Positions 55,991-64,000 of a stretch of 64,000 bases of DNA are shown here, in pieces; within the stretch, counting starts at the first letter, position 1; each line of letters starts with the position of its first letter. This DNA is from Neoceratodus forsteri (Eukaryota; Chordata; Ceratodontiformes; Ceratodontidae): contig CM057453.1 in assembly GCA_016271365.2 (NCBI GenBank), positions 503,709,001-503,773,000 on the forward strand. The letters are read 5' to 3'. The position numbers were made by a program, and so were the translations under genes. The notes beneath the pieces are model-generated. The model was not told the origin of the DNA. It ran no database searches and saw only the letters and a program-made list of their open reading frames with translations.

Positions 55991-56145
55991 TTAGGAATTG
56001 AGGGTTCTGAACTGAAAAATAAAGGTATGAGTTTAAACTTTACTGTTTGCTGTACTGTTATAGAAAAAGGATACTACACAAGTGATTAATTTCTGAGAGT
56101 TAGAAGCTAATATTATTAAAGAATTAATATAAAGTTTTGAAAACC

Positions 56146-56864
56146 TGAATAGGACCCTGTCCTAGTTGTTATGGAGAGTCTGAATGCAGGGATCTGTTCT
56201 GTTCTTTCCTTTTCTGTCTCTTGTCTGTCTGGTTGCACAACCAAATTTTTCTGTGAGACCTAGGATTTGATCACCCCGACAGTCTTGCAATTCTCTGCCT
56301 CTCACTGTCTCTCAGTCTTCCCTTGCTGTTTCTGTCTTTTCCTCCCTTGCATATCTGCTGGTATAAAAATATATGCAAATCATTATGTGGAAATGTAACT
56401 GATATTGGGATCCCTTTGTTTAGAAATTATATAGTGTTACTGTTGAAATGTATATAATTATAGTTTGAGATGACTGCAAAAAGCTATCGGGAACTCAAGG
56501 GGTTAACCGAAGAGCAGTTTTTAAGCCCTTTTTCAGAAGCTGTGGACAAGGGGCCTCAGTTCTGGGACACTGTGTTCCAGCTGTACCTGCCTGAAATTTA
56601 CAAGAACGTTTTAGAAAAAAACAGGATGCTTGCTAAGAAGGGGGATTGCAAGGACTTATAAAAACAAAGCTGCAATTTCTTGCAAGAGACACACAGAGAT
56701 TGAAGGAAAACTCAGACAGATCTTCTCTATTTATTCTGTCTTTGTAAACAGTTATACTGAACAAGTTTATTTTTTATGTGACTGGTAGTACTAATAAACA
56801 CTTTTTGTGAATTCTACAATTGCTGCTGGTTTTTCCTATGCTTCCTGATCTATGCTTCGACGAC
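56146..56864 (+). repeat. Gypsy LTR3
   Basis: Starts inside the LTR (GAATAGGACCCTGTCC). Compared with copy B, a deletion has removed the polypurine tract and about the first 13 LTR bases. ATGCAAAT is at 56373-56380. It ends CGACGAC, then a run of 11 G. Confidence 0.88.
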
Positions 56865-56875
56865 GGGGGGGGGGG

Positions 56876-57235
56876 ATTAAAGATTCTACATCTGACTGTA
56901 AAGAGAATTCTTGTATACTTCAATGAACTAAAAGCCTGGATACAACTGGGAATATTTGATGTAGTTCGTTTGAGTGAAACATGGTTGAAAAACCACATTC
57001 TGAATGCACAGGTATGGATGGAAGCATATACATTATATAGACAATAATGGGTAACAAGAAGTGAGGGGGGGGCTGTTTTATATAACTAATTTATTATTAG
57101 CCCAGGAAGTTGAAAAGAGAGCCTACATGGATCAAATTGATTTGATAACTTTTAAAATACTTTCTGGAAGTCTGATGGGCATGCATTTGTATCTAACATG
57201 TTTATATAGCCCACCTAATTGTAGCAGTGAGGATA
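56876..57235 (+). pseudogene. LINE-N endonuclease, first half
   Basis: Continues the frame cut at 44323: LKILHLTVKRILVYFNELKA, FDVVRLSETWLKNHIL, VWMEAYTLYRQ, a stop, then YITNLLLAQEVEKRAYMDQI and LTCLYSPPNCSSED. This is an apurinic-type endonuclease (SETW, YSPP). It is cut at 57235 by DIRS C. Confidence 0.85.
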
Positions 57236-57557
57236 GTACAGTTACGTAAGAATTTACCGTAACAATAGATCTTTGAGGGGAGCTCTTGCAGCAGGTATTA
57301 CCAATAGGACTAATGCCGCCAGGCACTAGGATCCCACAGAAAAATCTTGTAGCTAGTAGTCTGAGGCAGGGGACCGCCCCCGACGTTGGCGCCACCCAAC
57401 GTCTGACGCAGTATAAAGGGGGCGGCCCCCCAGCACCATCTCAGTTCCCCCATCGAAAACCCAGCTGAAGTAAATGGAGAACTGAGCAGGATCTCCCCTA
57501 CCCTAAAGAAGGGTAAGGACAGAAATTCCTGAGGGATGGCGGGTGGGAAAGCCACCT

Positions 57558-57664
57558 GCTGCAAGAGCTCCTCTCGAAGATCTACTGTTACAGTAAGTTC
57601 TTATGTAACTGTACTATCTGACTTCGATGGGGAGCTCTTGCAGCAGGTATTACCAATAGGACTG
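57558..57664. repeat. DIRS C internal complementary region
   Basis: The reverse complement of the left end (..TAACTGTACT) is joined to the reverse complement of the right end (ATCTGACTTCGA..). It gives the circular junction GAAGTCAGATAGTACAG. Confidence 0.9.
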
Positions 57665-57734
57665 AGTCCCAAGCAGTACCCAAAGATAGGCCCAGGTCGA
57701 CGGGTGGGGGAGAAAAACAAACAGCTGAGAAGCC

Positions 57735-58725
57735 TCAAGAGGGTAGGCCCTGTAGGATGGCTAGTCCGAAACCTGCTCTTCCCCGGGACGCAATGCCCAG
57801 ACTGTAATGCCTAATGAAAGTGTGGACTGTGCTCCATGCCATGGCAGCAAAGAATTCTGCTGAGGGCACATTCCTTAATGAGGCAAAAGAGGTAGCCGCA
57901 GCTCTGGTGGAGTAGCCCTTGACCAAGCCTGGCAAGAGCTTACCATAATGCTCGTAACAAAAAGAAATGCAGTGGACTAACCACCTGGTTAGTGTCTGCT
58001 TGGTGACAGGAGCCCCTGTCTTCCTGTGAGCAAAGGAGATGAACAGTGGTCCATCTTCCTGAAAGAACTCGTTCAGTGAATGTAATAACATAGAACTCTG
58101 TGAACATCTGGAGTATGCAACAATGCTTCCCCTTTATTGGAGAACTCTGGAAAGTAAACCAGAAGCTGGATGTTCTGGTTCAGCGTCAGTTCGGACACCA
58201 CCATCAGTAAAAATTTGGGATTCGTACATAGGGCCACCCTGTCCCTATGAAACACAAGATAAGGCTCCTTGCACATAAGAGTCTGAAGCTCAGAACCCCT
58301 CTGAGCAGAAGTAATAGCAACTAAAAATAATACTTTCCAAGAGAGAAAGCAAAGCTCACAAGTCGCGGCTGGTTTGAAGGGAGGCAGGGTGAGCTTCTTG
58401 AGAACAAAAAGGAGATCCCAAGGGGGAACAGGGTCCCTCCTCTGGGGTCTGATATGCAAGACACCTTGCAGAAAGGTCTTGCACACATTAAGCTGTGCCA
58501 GAGTCTTCTCCCCGAACAGTGCATGATAGGCTGATAAGGCACACAGGTGCACCTTAATGGATGAGTAGCTCAAGCCCAGGTCCAAAAGGTGGAGAAGGTA
58601 GTCTAGCACATACTTGACCAGACAATCCAGAGTATCTAGGGAATGTGCTGTTGCCCAGAGGCAGAAACGCTTCCACTTCATGGCATAGGTTGCGGGTTTC
58701 CTCGCTGCTTTAAGACCTCAGCCAC
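57735..58725 (-). pseudogene. DIRS C tyrosine recombinase
   Basis: MKWKRFCLWATAHSLDTLDC starts the core-binding part (58681). The first Arg box reads TSAQRGSELQTL, against TSARSISEL in DIRS A, so the usual Arg position is Gln. The His-x-x-Arg box reads GYSTRAAA, so His is Tyr. VHTFIRHYSLG keeps the nucleophile Tyr. Two frames overlap at about 58080. These losses predict an inactive enzyme. Confidence 0.87.
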
Positions 58726-59169
58726 CCTGCTTGACACTCTTAACCTCTCTTCTGCTAGGACTGCAGGAGTCAGGCATGCAAATGAAGAGACCACTGAGCA
58801 GGATGGATGAGCATCCCCTGCTCCTGATAGAGCAACTGAGTGGAGAGGGGCAACTGCATGGGAGGCTCCATGGCCAGTTGCTGTAGCAGTGGATACCAGA
58901 TTTGATGAGGCCAAAGAGGAGCTACCAAAATCATTCTGGCCTCCTCTGTCTGCAACTTGAGCTGGACTCTGAATGAGCGGGAAGGCATACAGAAACCTCA
59001 TGTCCAGGAGAGGGACAATGCGTCTCACCAGAAAACACCAGGCACTGGATCTAGCGAGCAAACTTTTGGCAGTTTGGCATTGCACAAGGACGCAAAGAAG
59101 TCCAGCTCTGGTCGGCCCCAACAACCATAGAGGTTGTCTGTGACTTCCTAGAGCAACCCTCCCTTGTGG

Positions 59170-60610
59170 TTCAGTGACCGCCGAGAGTGACTTAGACTGT
59201 TGGCGAGAACATTCTGGCTTCTGGGCACATGCACTGCCGTGAGATCCAGGTGGTGTTCTACTGCCCAATCCCAAACTCTTATGGCCTCCCTGCATAGGGG
59301 ATATGACTGAGTGCCCCTTGCTTATTGATACAGAAGACAACCGGGGTACTGTCTGACTTTACCAAGAGAGGACCCCTGGATACCTGGCCCTGAAAAGCCT
59401 AGAGGGCATATAGAATGGATCTCATTTCGAGAACGTTGATATGAACAGACCGCTCTATGGGGAACCAAGCTCCTCTGGTCCTGTGATTCCCTAGATGGGC
59501 CCCGCCAACCTGAGTTTGAGGCATCCATTGTCAGAGTTTGCGAAGGGCATGGTCTCTGGAAGGAGACTCCTCTCTCAAGATACGGAAGGCAGAGCCACCA
59601 CTACAGAGAATGATGAACTGCCGCTGAGCCCTGAATCAGGTGATCCAAGTCGTCCACTGCCTGGTTCCACTGGACCTTGAGGTGCCATTGCAAAATCCTC
59701 ATGTTCAGCCTGGTGAGAGGGATCATAGCTATGGCTGCTGCCATGTGGCATAGTAACTGCAGGATTACCCTTGCTGGAAGAGAAACTGCTGTCTGCACCC
59801 TACGGGCTAGGTCCATCAGACGGCCTGCCCTGTCTGATGGCAGGAAGGCTTTGCCCTGGGTAGTGTACAGGACAGCTCTGTGTACTGAAGCCACTGGGAG
59901 GGCCAGGGTTGCAATTCTGGCCAGTTTACAGTGATGCCTAGGGAGAGAACTAGGTTCTTCATTTCCTCCAGGACCAAAGCTAACTGGTTTGCTGACTGGG
60001 CCAAAATAAGCCAGTCATCCAGGTAAGGGTAGATGAAGTGGCCTTTCCTCCTCAAGACCACTGCCAGGCATTTGGTGAAAACCCTGGGTGCCGACGAAAG
60101 GCCAAAGGGCAAGACCCTGAACTGATAGTGTTGGTCTTGAAAGCAGAAGCGTAGACACCTCCTGTGCGAGGGCAGTACCTTGATATGCATGTAGGTGTCC
60201 TGCATATCAAGGGAGTGTAACCAGTCTCCCTGATGAAGGAAGGGTAACAGACTTGCCAATGTCACCATATGGAATCTCTGATATCTGATAAACAGGCTGG
60301 GTTGGCTGAGATCCAGTGTGGGATGAAGATTTCTCATTTTCTTGGGAAGGAAAAAATTGGAGTAGAAGCCTATGCCCCACTGGGTCGGGGGAACCGGCTA
60401 AATAGCCTTCTTCTGAAGGAGGGACTGTATCTCGTCAGCCAGAAGCCAGGCATGGTCGGGTGAACAATGAGAGGGTGGGGTGGACTGTCTGGGGGGATGC
60501 TGAGAAATTCAAGAGAGTAGCCCCTCTGAATGGTTTCTAACACCCATTGGTCCGAGGTGATACTGGACCATTCTGCAAAGTAAAGGGAAAACCTCCCTCC
60601 CGCTTGACCC
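59170..60610 (-). pseudogene. DIRS C reverse transcriptase and RNase H
   Basis: Pol opens with GRFSLYFAEWSSITSDQW (about 60590). RT: LDLSQPSLFIRYQRFHM, HSLDMQDTYMHIKV, VLPFGLSSAPRVFTKCLAVV, IYPYLDDWLIL (60020; YLDD). RNase H: MDASNSGWRG (59528) and degraded remainder, with INKQG at about 59330. Frame shifts near 59900 and 59330. Confidence 0.87.
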
Positions 60611-60636
60611 GAGGATGAGGAGGGGTTTGCAGTGAG

Positions 60637-62879
60637 TCAGTCTGTGGAGTGGGGGTTTGGGCCTGGGGCGCGAGGAGCTTTGGGTTGCTTGGGGCCCTGG
60701 GCACCTTGAGAGACAGGGTGGCCACATCTCTTGAACCCTTTTCTTTGGGGTTGCTTGCTTCCTTGTTGTCCCTGACCTTTATGAAAGGGACGATGACAGA
60801 GACCTTGAGGTTCTGACTTATACATCCTATGAATGTTGGCAACAGCCTTGCCCGAATCTTGTAGACTTTTGAAGAGTGACTCTGTCTCCTGGCCAAACAA
60901 TACTGGGCCCTGGAAGGGAGCATCCAGTAGGGAGTCCTGAAGATCCAGGCAAAAACCAGACACCCTAAGCCAGGAGTGCCTCCTCAGACAGATTCCCATT
61001 GCAGCCACACGGGAAGCCATGTCCACCGAGTCATAAGAACAACGGAGGACATGCTTGCCAACATCCATTCTGTAGGATTTCATTCTTACTGTCTGAGTCA
61101 GGCAGAGTTTTACCCAGTTCCATGGTCTTTTCCCATAAGGACTCTTAGTAGGTGATCATGTGGGCCATAAAGTTCAGCGAGCGGATAGAACCCGTGGCTG
61201 AAGAATATACCTTTCTTCCCCAATAATCCAATTTCTTGGAATCTGGATCAGGGGGCTGGGTGCTCAGGTGCTTGGGCTGGCTGACACGGCCGTGAGCAGC
61301 TGCCAGCACCAAAGAGTCTGCCTTAGGTTGCTCCCCCAAGAAAGGTTCCTCTTTGGGGACTTTATAGAGTCTGTCCGCCTTTCTAGGTACAGCCGAGGTG
61401 GACGATGGTTTCTGCCACGTAAGTCTGGTGACATCCTGGAAAGGTTCCACCAGTGGTGGGATAACTAGAGGTTTGGGTTCTTTGGACCCCAGAAACTTAG
61501 CTAGCTGCTTCCATTCTGGGTCCAGTTCCTCAGTATCCCACTCATAAATGGATTGTATATGGCGCATAATGTCCAGGAATATGGGGTCGTCAGGGGGGGG
61601 GACCTGGGAAAGTTCCTGGGGCCTCGGGATGAGGGAGGAAACCCTTCCTTATCTGAGGAATCCAAGGAAGAAGGGATTGCAGCACCATCATTTGAGGGGG
61701 TTGGGCGTCTGCTGGAGGAGGGGACTGGGGATGAGTGTCTTCTCTTCCGTTTGCCTTTTGGATCTGGTGGGGGGTGGCCACCCTCATCAGGTTTCTCAGG
61801 AGGTGGAGGGTGTCCCATTGGAGGCTCCCTAGGAGGCGGATCAGGGGGTCTGTACAGCAGGTCCCCTTTGACAGTATTCCATCAGGTCAAAAAAAAGATC
61901 CGATGTCCGCCAAGGAGATGACAGGTGGGGCAGGTGTCAGATTCTCGGGACCGGGCATCTGCGGATCTTGAGGATCTGGCACCTGGTCGGGGAACCCCCT
62001 TTGGCCGTGTCCAGCTGCTGCTAGACGTCCATGTCCTTGGGGAACCCGGCGTCCGGAGTGGGAAGGGGACCCTTGGGCGACCGACCTTCCGAAGGTGGGT
62101 CGGGCATCCGTATGTCATCCGGTGATGGCCTTCAATCTGGCATTGGGGCCTGAGTTGCAGGAGAGGGCGACCAGCTCAAGGGGCACTTGTCAGCTGGGGG
62201 TGGGCGTTCCTTGGCTGGAGGAGGCATCCGATGGCGAATGGCCTCCTTTTGCCTGTCTGAGTTGTCTGGTCATTTGTGTTTCTTGGACGACCTGCTGGGC
62301 TTATGGCCAGAGTTCTTAGGCCTGCTGGAAGTCAACTGCCCTTCTTGGATTGACCCAGTTGAGGATTTGTGGGGTCAGTGAGCCAGGGAAGGCTGGGCTG
62401 ACGAACACCCACAGGAAGAGGAAGACGGCTCCCTGTGCTTACCTTGAGAAGAGGAGGGAGCCGACATCGCATATGTCCCTGCAGGAGTCAGGGGGACTGA
62501 ACCCGACCTTCCGCTGGAGGCGGAAGATGAAGATGCCCTGGAAGGAGACTTTTGGTGGGAGTCAGACCTGGCCCTATCCTTTTTCCTATGGTGTTTCCCT
62601 CTTGAAGCCTTCTCTCTGGGGGGGGGCCTTGGTGGGAGAGGAAGAGCTGCACTCCGAGATCCTCTGCATAGCTGCCACCTTCTGCTCGAGGAGATATGCT
62701 TTAAGGACGCTGGCTCTCCGAGTCCTCATCTTATTGTTGAACTTTTTGCAGTACGAGCAGTTGTCAGGCCAATGGTCATGGCCTAGGCAGATGAGGCAGG
62801 CCACATGGCTGTCCTTGGCCGGTATCTGCTTCCCACAGGCACACTTGGACTTGTGCTGTGGTGGAGAGGGCGAAGACAT
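60637..62879 (-). pseudogene. DIRS C gag-like ORF1
   Basis: Starts at 62879 with MSSPSPPQHKSK and a Cys/His finger (CACGKQIPAKDSHVAC, LICLGHDHWPDNCSYC), open for 97 codons. A long low-complexity Pro/Ser/Gly middle (62580-61600) is in mixed frames. The gag core is at 61567-61145 (TWQKPSSTSAVPRKADRLYK, GRKVYSSATGSIRSLNFMAH) and 61083-60840 (VGKHVLRCSYDSVDMASRVA). The Lys/Gln/Pro-rich tail is at 60800-60640. The finger is similar to that of DIRS E and the decayed one in DIRS A, so it is a shared feature of these families. Confidence 0.83.
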
Positions 62880-63171
62880 GTAAGAAAATGACTATTAAAA
62901 TGTTAAACTATTAGAAAAACAGCAAAAAAGCATGGTCGACTGCGAGTAAAGGTGTCTGTGGAGCTGAACTAAATGGGTCGATGGCAGGAAAAGAACTGAG
63001 ATCGCTGGGGGGCCCCCTTTGTACCAAGTTGGATGTTGAGTGAAGCCAATGTTGGGGGCGGTCCCCCACCTCAGACTGCTAGCTACAAGATTCTTCTGTG
63101 GGGTGCTAACGCCTGGCGGCATTAGTCCTATTGGTAATACCTGCTGCAAGAGCTCCCCCTCGAAGTCAGAT

Positions 63172-63299
63172 CTGCAGGTTAGAGTATTGGACCACCTGTC
63201 ATAAAAATAGGAGGGAACATATAATGATAGGGGATATTAATACTGACTGGGGTGAAAGCAGATGTCAGTAAGTTAAAATACTAAATGATAGCTTTATTG
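63172..63299 (+). pseudogene. LINE-N endonuclease, continued
   Basis: Resumes after DIRS C. NIMIGDINTDWG (about 63215-63250) is the GDxN motif of the endonuclease, then ILNDSFIA, where a SINE inserts. The remaining ORF2 lies outside the window or is lost. Confidence 0.75.
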
Positions 63300-63870
63300 C
63301 CGGCTGATCGGTGCAGCGGTAGCGCTACCGCTCGTGATGCCAGCGACCCGGTTCAGGTGCAGACTTGGGTCTTGGGGGCTGGCATGGGGGAGGAGGACAG
63401 AGCGTCTGTTGGATTGATCTCCTCTGGGGAGGGAGGGCTGTCATCCCCGCTGCAATGCAGCCACCTGGGTGACCACAGCTGGAGGTGCAGTTCAGGGGTG
63501 CCGTGGAAGGGAAGGATGTCAGCCAAGTTCCGGGACAGCCATCACGTCATGACGTGCTTCATCCCATGGCACTTCCAGAGTGCTGATGTTCTCGGGGCTG
63601 GGAGCAATACAACAAAATACCCCCGCAGCCGAACCTGGAGATGGCCTCTGACACGCAGCCTCACACGCCAGTCAATCCCTGAGGCACCTGATGAAGACAT
63701 TAGCAGGTGGAGGAGAGTGGTAAGCGGTGACTGCTCTCCCTCTCTCCACCAGGGAGCAAGCCAAGGCAGCATGGAGGAGGACCTGGTGCAGCCAACACTG
63801 ATGCCTAGGAGAGCCTGAGGGATGGTAAGGCTGTGGGAAAAAGGGGCATAAACAGCAAATATAAAAAAAT
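63300..63870 (+). mobile_element. Long tRNA-like SINE (family member 2)
   Basis: Head GCTGATCGGTGCAGCGGTAG and ACCCGGTTCAGGTGCAG (B-box-like), a long body with GTGACTGCTCTCCCTCTCTC, then AAATATAAAAAAATGG at the end. Imperfect duplication ATGATAGCTTTA / ATGGTTGCTTTA flanks it. Similar in layout to 17190-17640. Confidence 0.6.
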
Positions 63871-64000
63871 GGTTGCTTTAAATTAATCTGAGTTGAAAGA
63901 ATCTCATACTAACATACTAACATATTATTTGCCAGCAGATTAGGCCTTACGGTCTATCGAGTCTGCTTGAACCTAGATCCTTAGTTGGGTGCCGAGACCC
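63871..64000. other. Window edge; possible CR1/SINE tail
   Basis: TACTAACATACTAACATATT simple repeat, then GGCCTTACGGTCTATCGAGT and CTGCTTGAACC. The latter resembles the 3' part of old vertebrate CR1 or related SINE families. Too short to call. Confidence 0.25.

Larger units (their letters stand above)
44324..56875 (+). mobile_element. Tandem Gmr1-like Ty3/gypsy array sharing a middle LTR
   Basis: The structure is LTR1 (44324-45058), internal B, LTR2 (50868-51589), internal C, LTR3 (56146-56864). It interrupts LINE-N. The left flank ends GGGGG (44319-44323) and the right flank begins with 11 G, so a G5 target duplication fits. Each internal part is ordered gag, protease, integrase, RT, RNase H. 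Integrase before RT is the copia-like order, but every domain is gypsy-like, which defines the Gmr1-like group. Copy B also carries DIRS E. Confidence 0.9.
57236..63171 (-). mobile_element. DIRS-type retrotransposon (DIRS C)
   Basis: Minus-strand element of the DIRS A subfamily. Inverted terminal repeats lie at 57236-57450 (TATAAA 57412-57417) and about 62993-63171; the right one is shorter. The internal complementary region is at 57558-57664. Gag, RT, RNase H and recombinase follow in order. The left junction reads GAGGAT then AGTACAG; the right ends GTCAGAT then CTGCAGG. GAT is shared and no target duplication is seen. It lies in the endonuclease of LINE-N. Confidence 0.93.

Noticed and set aside
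61548..63818. Plus-strand frames of 94-177 codons opposite DIRS C gag and in the terminal SINE
   Set aside because: Antisense or SINE-derived; no domain recognised.

Overview
This is vertebrate nuclear DNA from a large, repeat-swollen genome. Almost every recognisable coding stretch is a decayed retrotransposon: DIRS-type tyrosine-recombinase elements, Gmr1-like Ty3/gypsy LTR elements, CR1, L2 and other jockey-superfamily LINEs, tRNA-like SINEs, a non-autonomous hAT and a probable Penelope-like remnant. I see one host coding exon: the terminal exon of beta-mannosidase (MANBA) at 11151-11375 on the minus strand. Abundant DIRS and Gmr1-like elements and huge spacing around a host exon suggest an amphibian (salamander or caecilian) or a lungfish-like genome, but the species cannot be fixed from this window. 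If MANBA continues rightwards, most of the window is its last intron.

Layout. 1-8.5 kb: a minus-strand gypsy element (gag with a SCAN-like capsid, primer-binding site, probable LTR) split by a 6.4-kb DIRS element (DIRS A). 8.5-12.5 kb: a LINE tail, an inverted-repeat Penelope-like remnant, and MANBA 3' sequence with its last exon. 13.0-18.1 kb: a nearly full CR1 ORF2, then a minus-strand LINE carrying a 47-bp minisatellite and a SINE. 18.1-25.6 kb: a minus-strand L2 containing a nested plus-strand LINE and three tRNA-like SINEs. 25.6-29.3 kb: little recognisable. 29.3-34.5 kb: two further minus-strand LINEs, a DIRS fragment, and a SINE split by an 838-bp hAT element. 34.5-43.8 kb: two CR1 copies head to tail, the second split cleanly by DIRS B. 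43.9-63.3 kb: a plus-strand LINE broken by a tandem gypsy array (LTR-gag/pol-LTR-gag/pol-LTR), then DIRS C, then a long SINE; a truncated DIRS of opposite orientation (DIRS E) sits inside the first gypsy copy.

How the parts relate. The relative order of events can be read from nesting. Both gypsy copies have integrase before reverse transcriptase, the order expected of Gmr1-like elements. The complete DIRS copies carry inverted termini plus an internal complementary region that records the joined ends of the circular intermediate, and two of them show integration without target duplication at a shared trinucleotide. Every retrotransposon ORF has stops, frameshifts or lost catalytic residues, so none looks autonomous. 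Percent identities and element ages were not computed.
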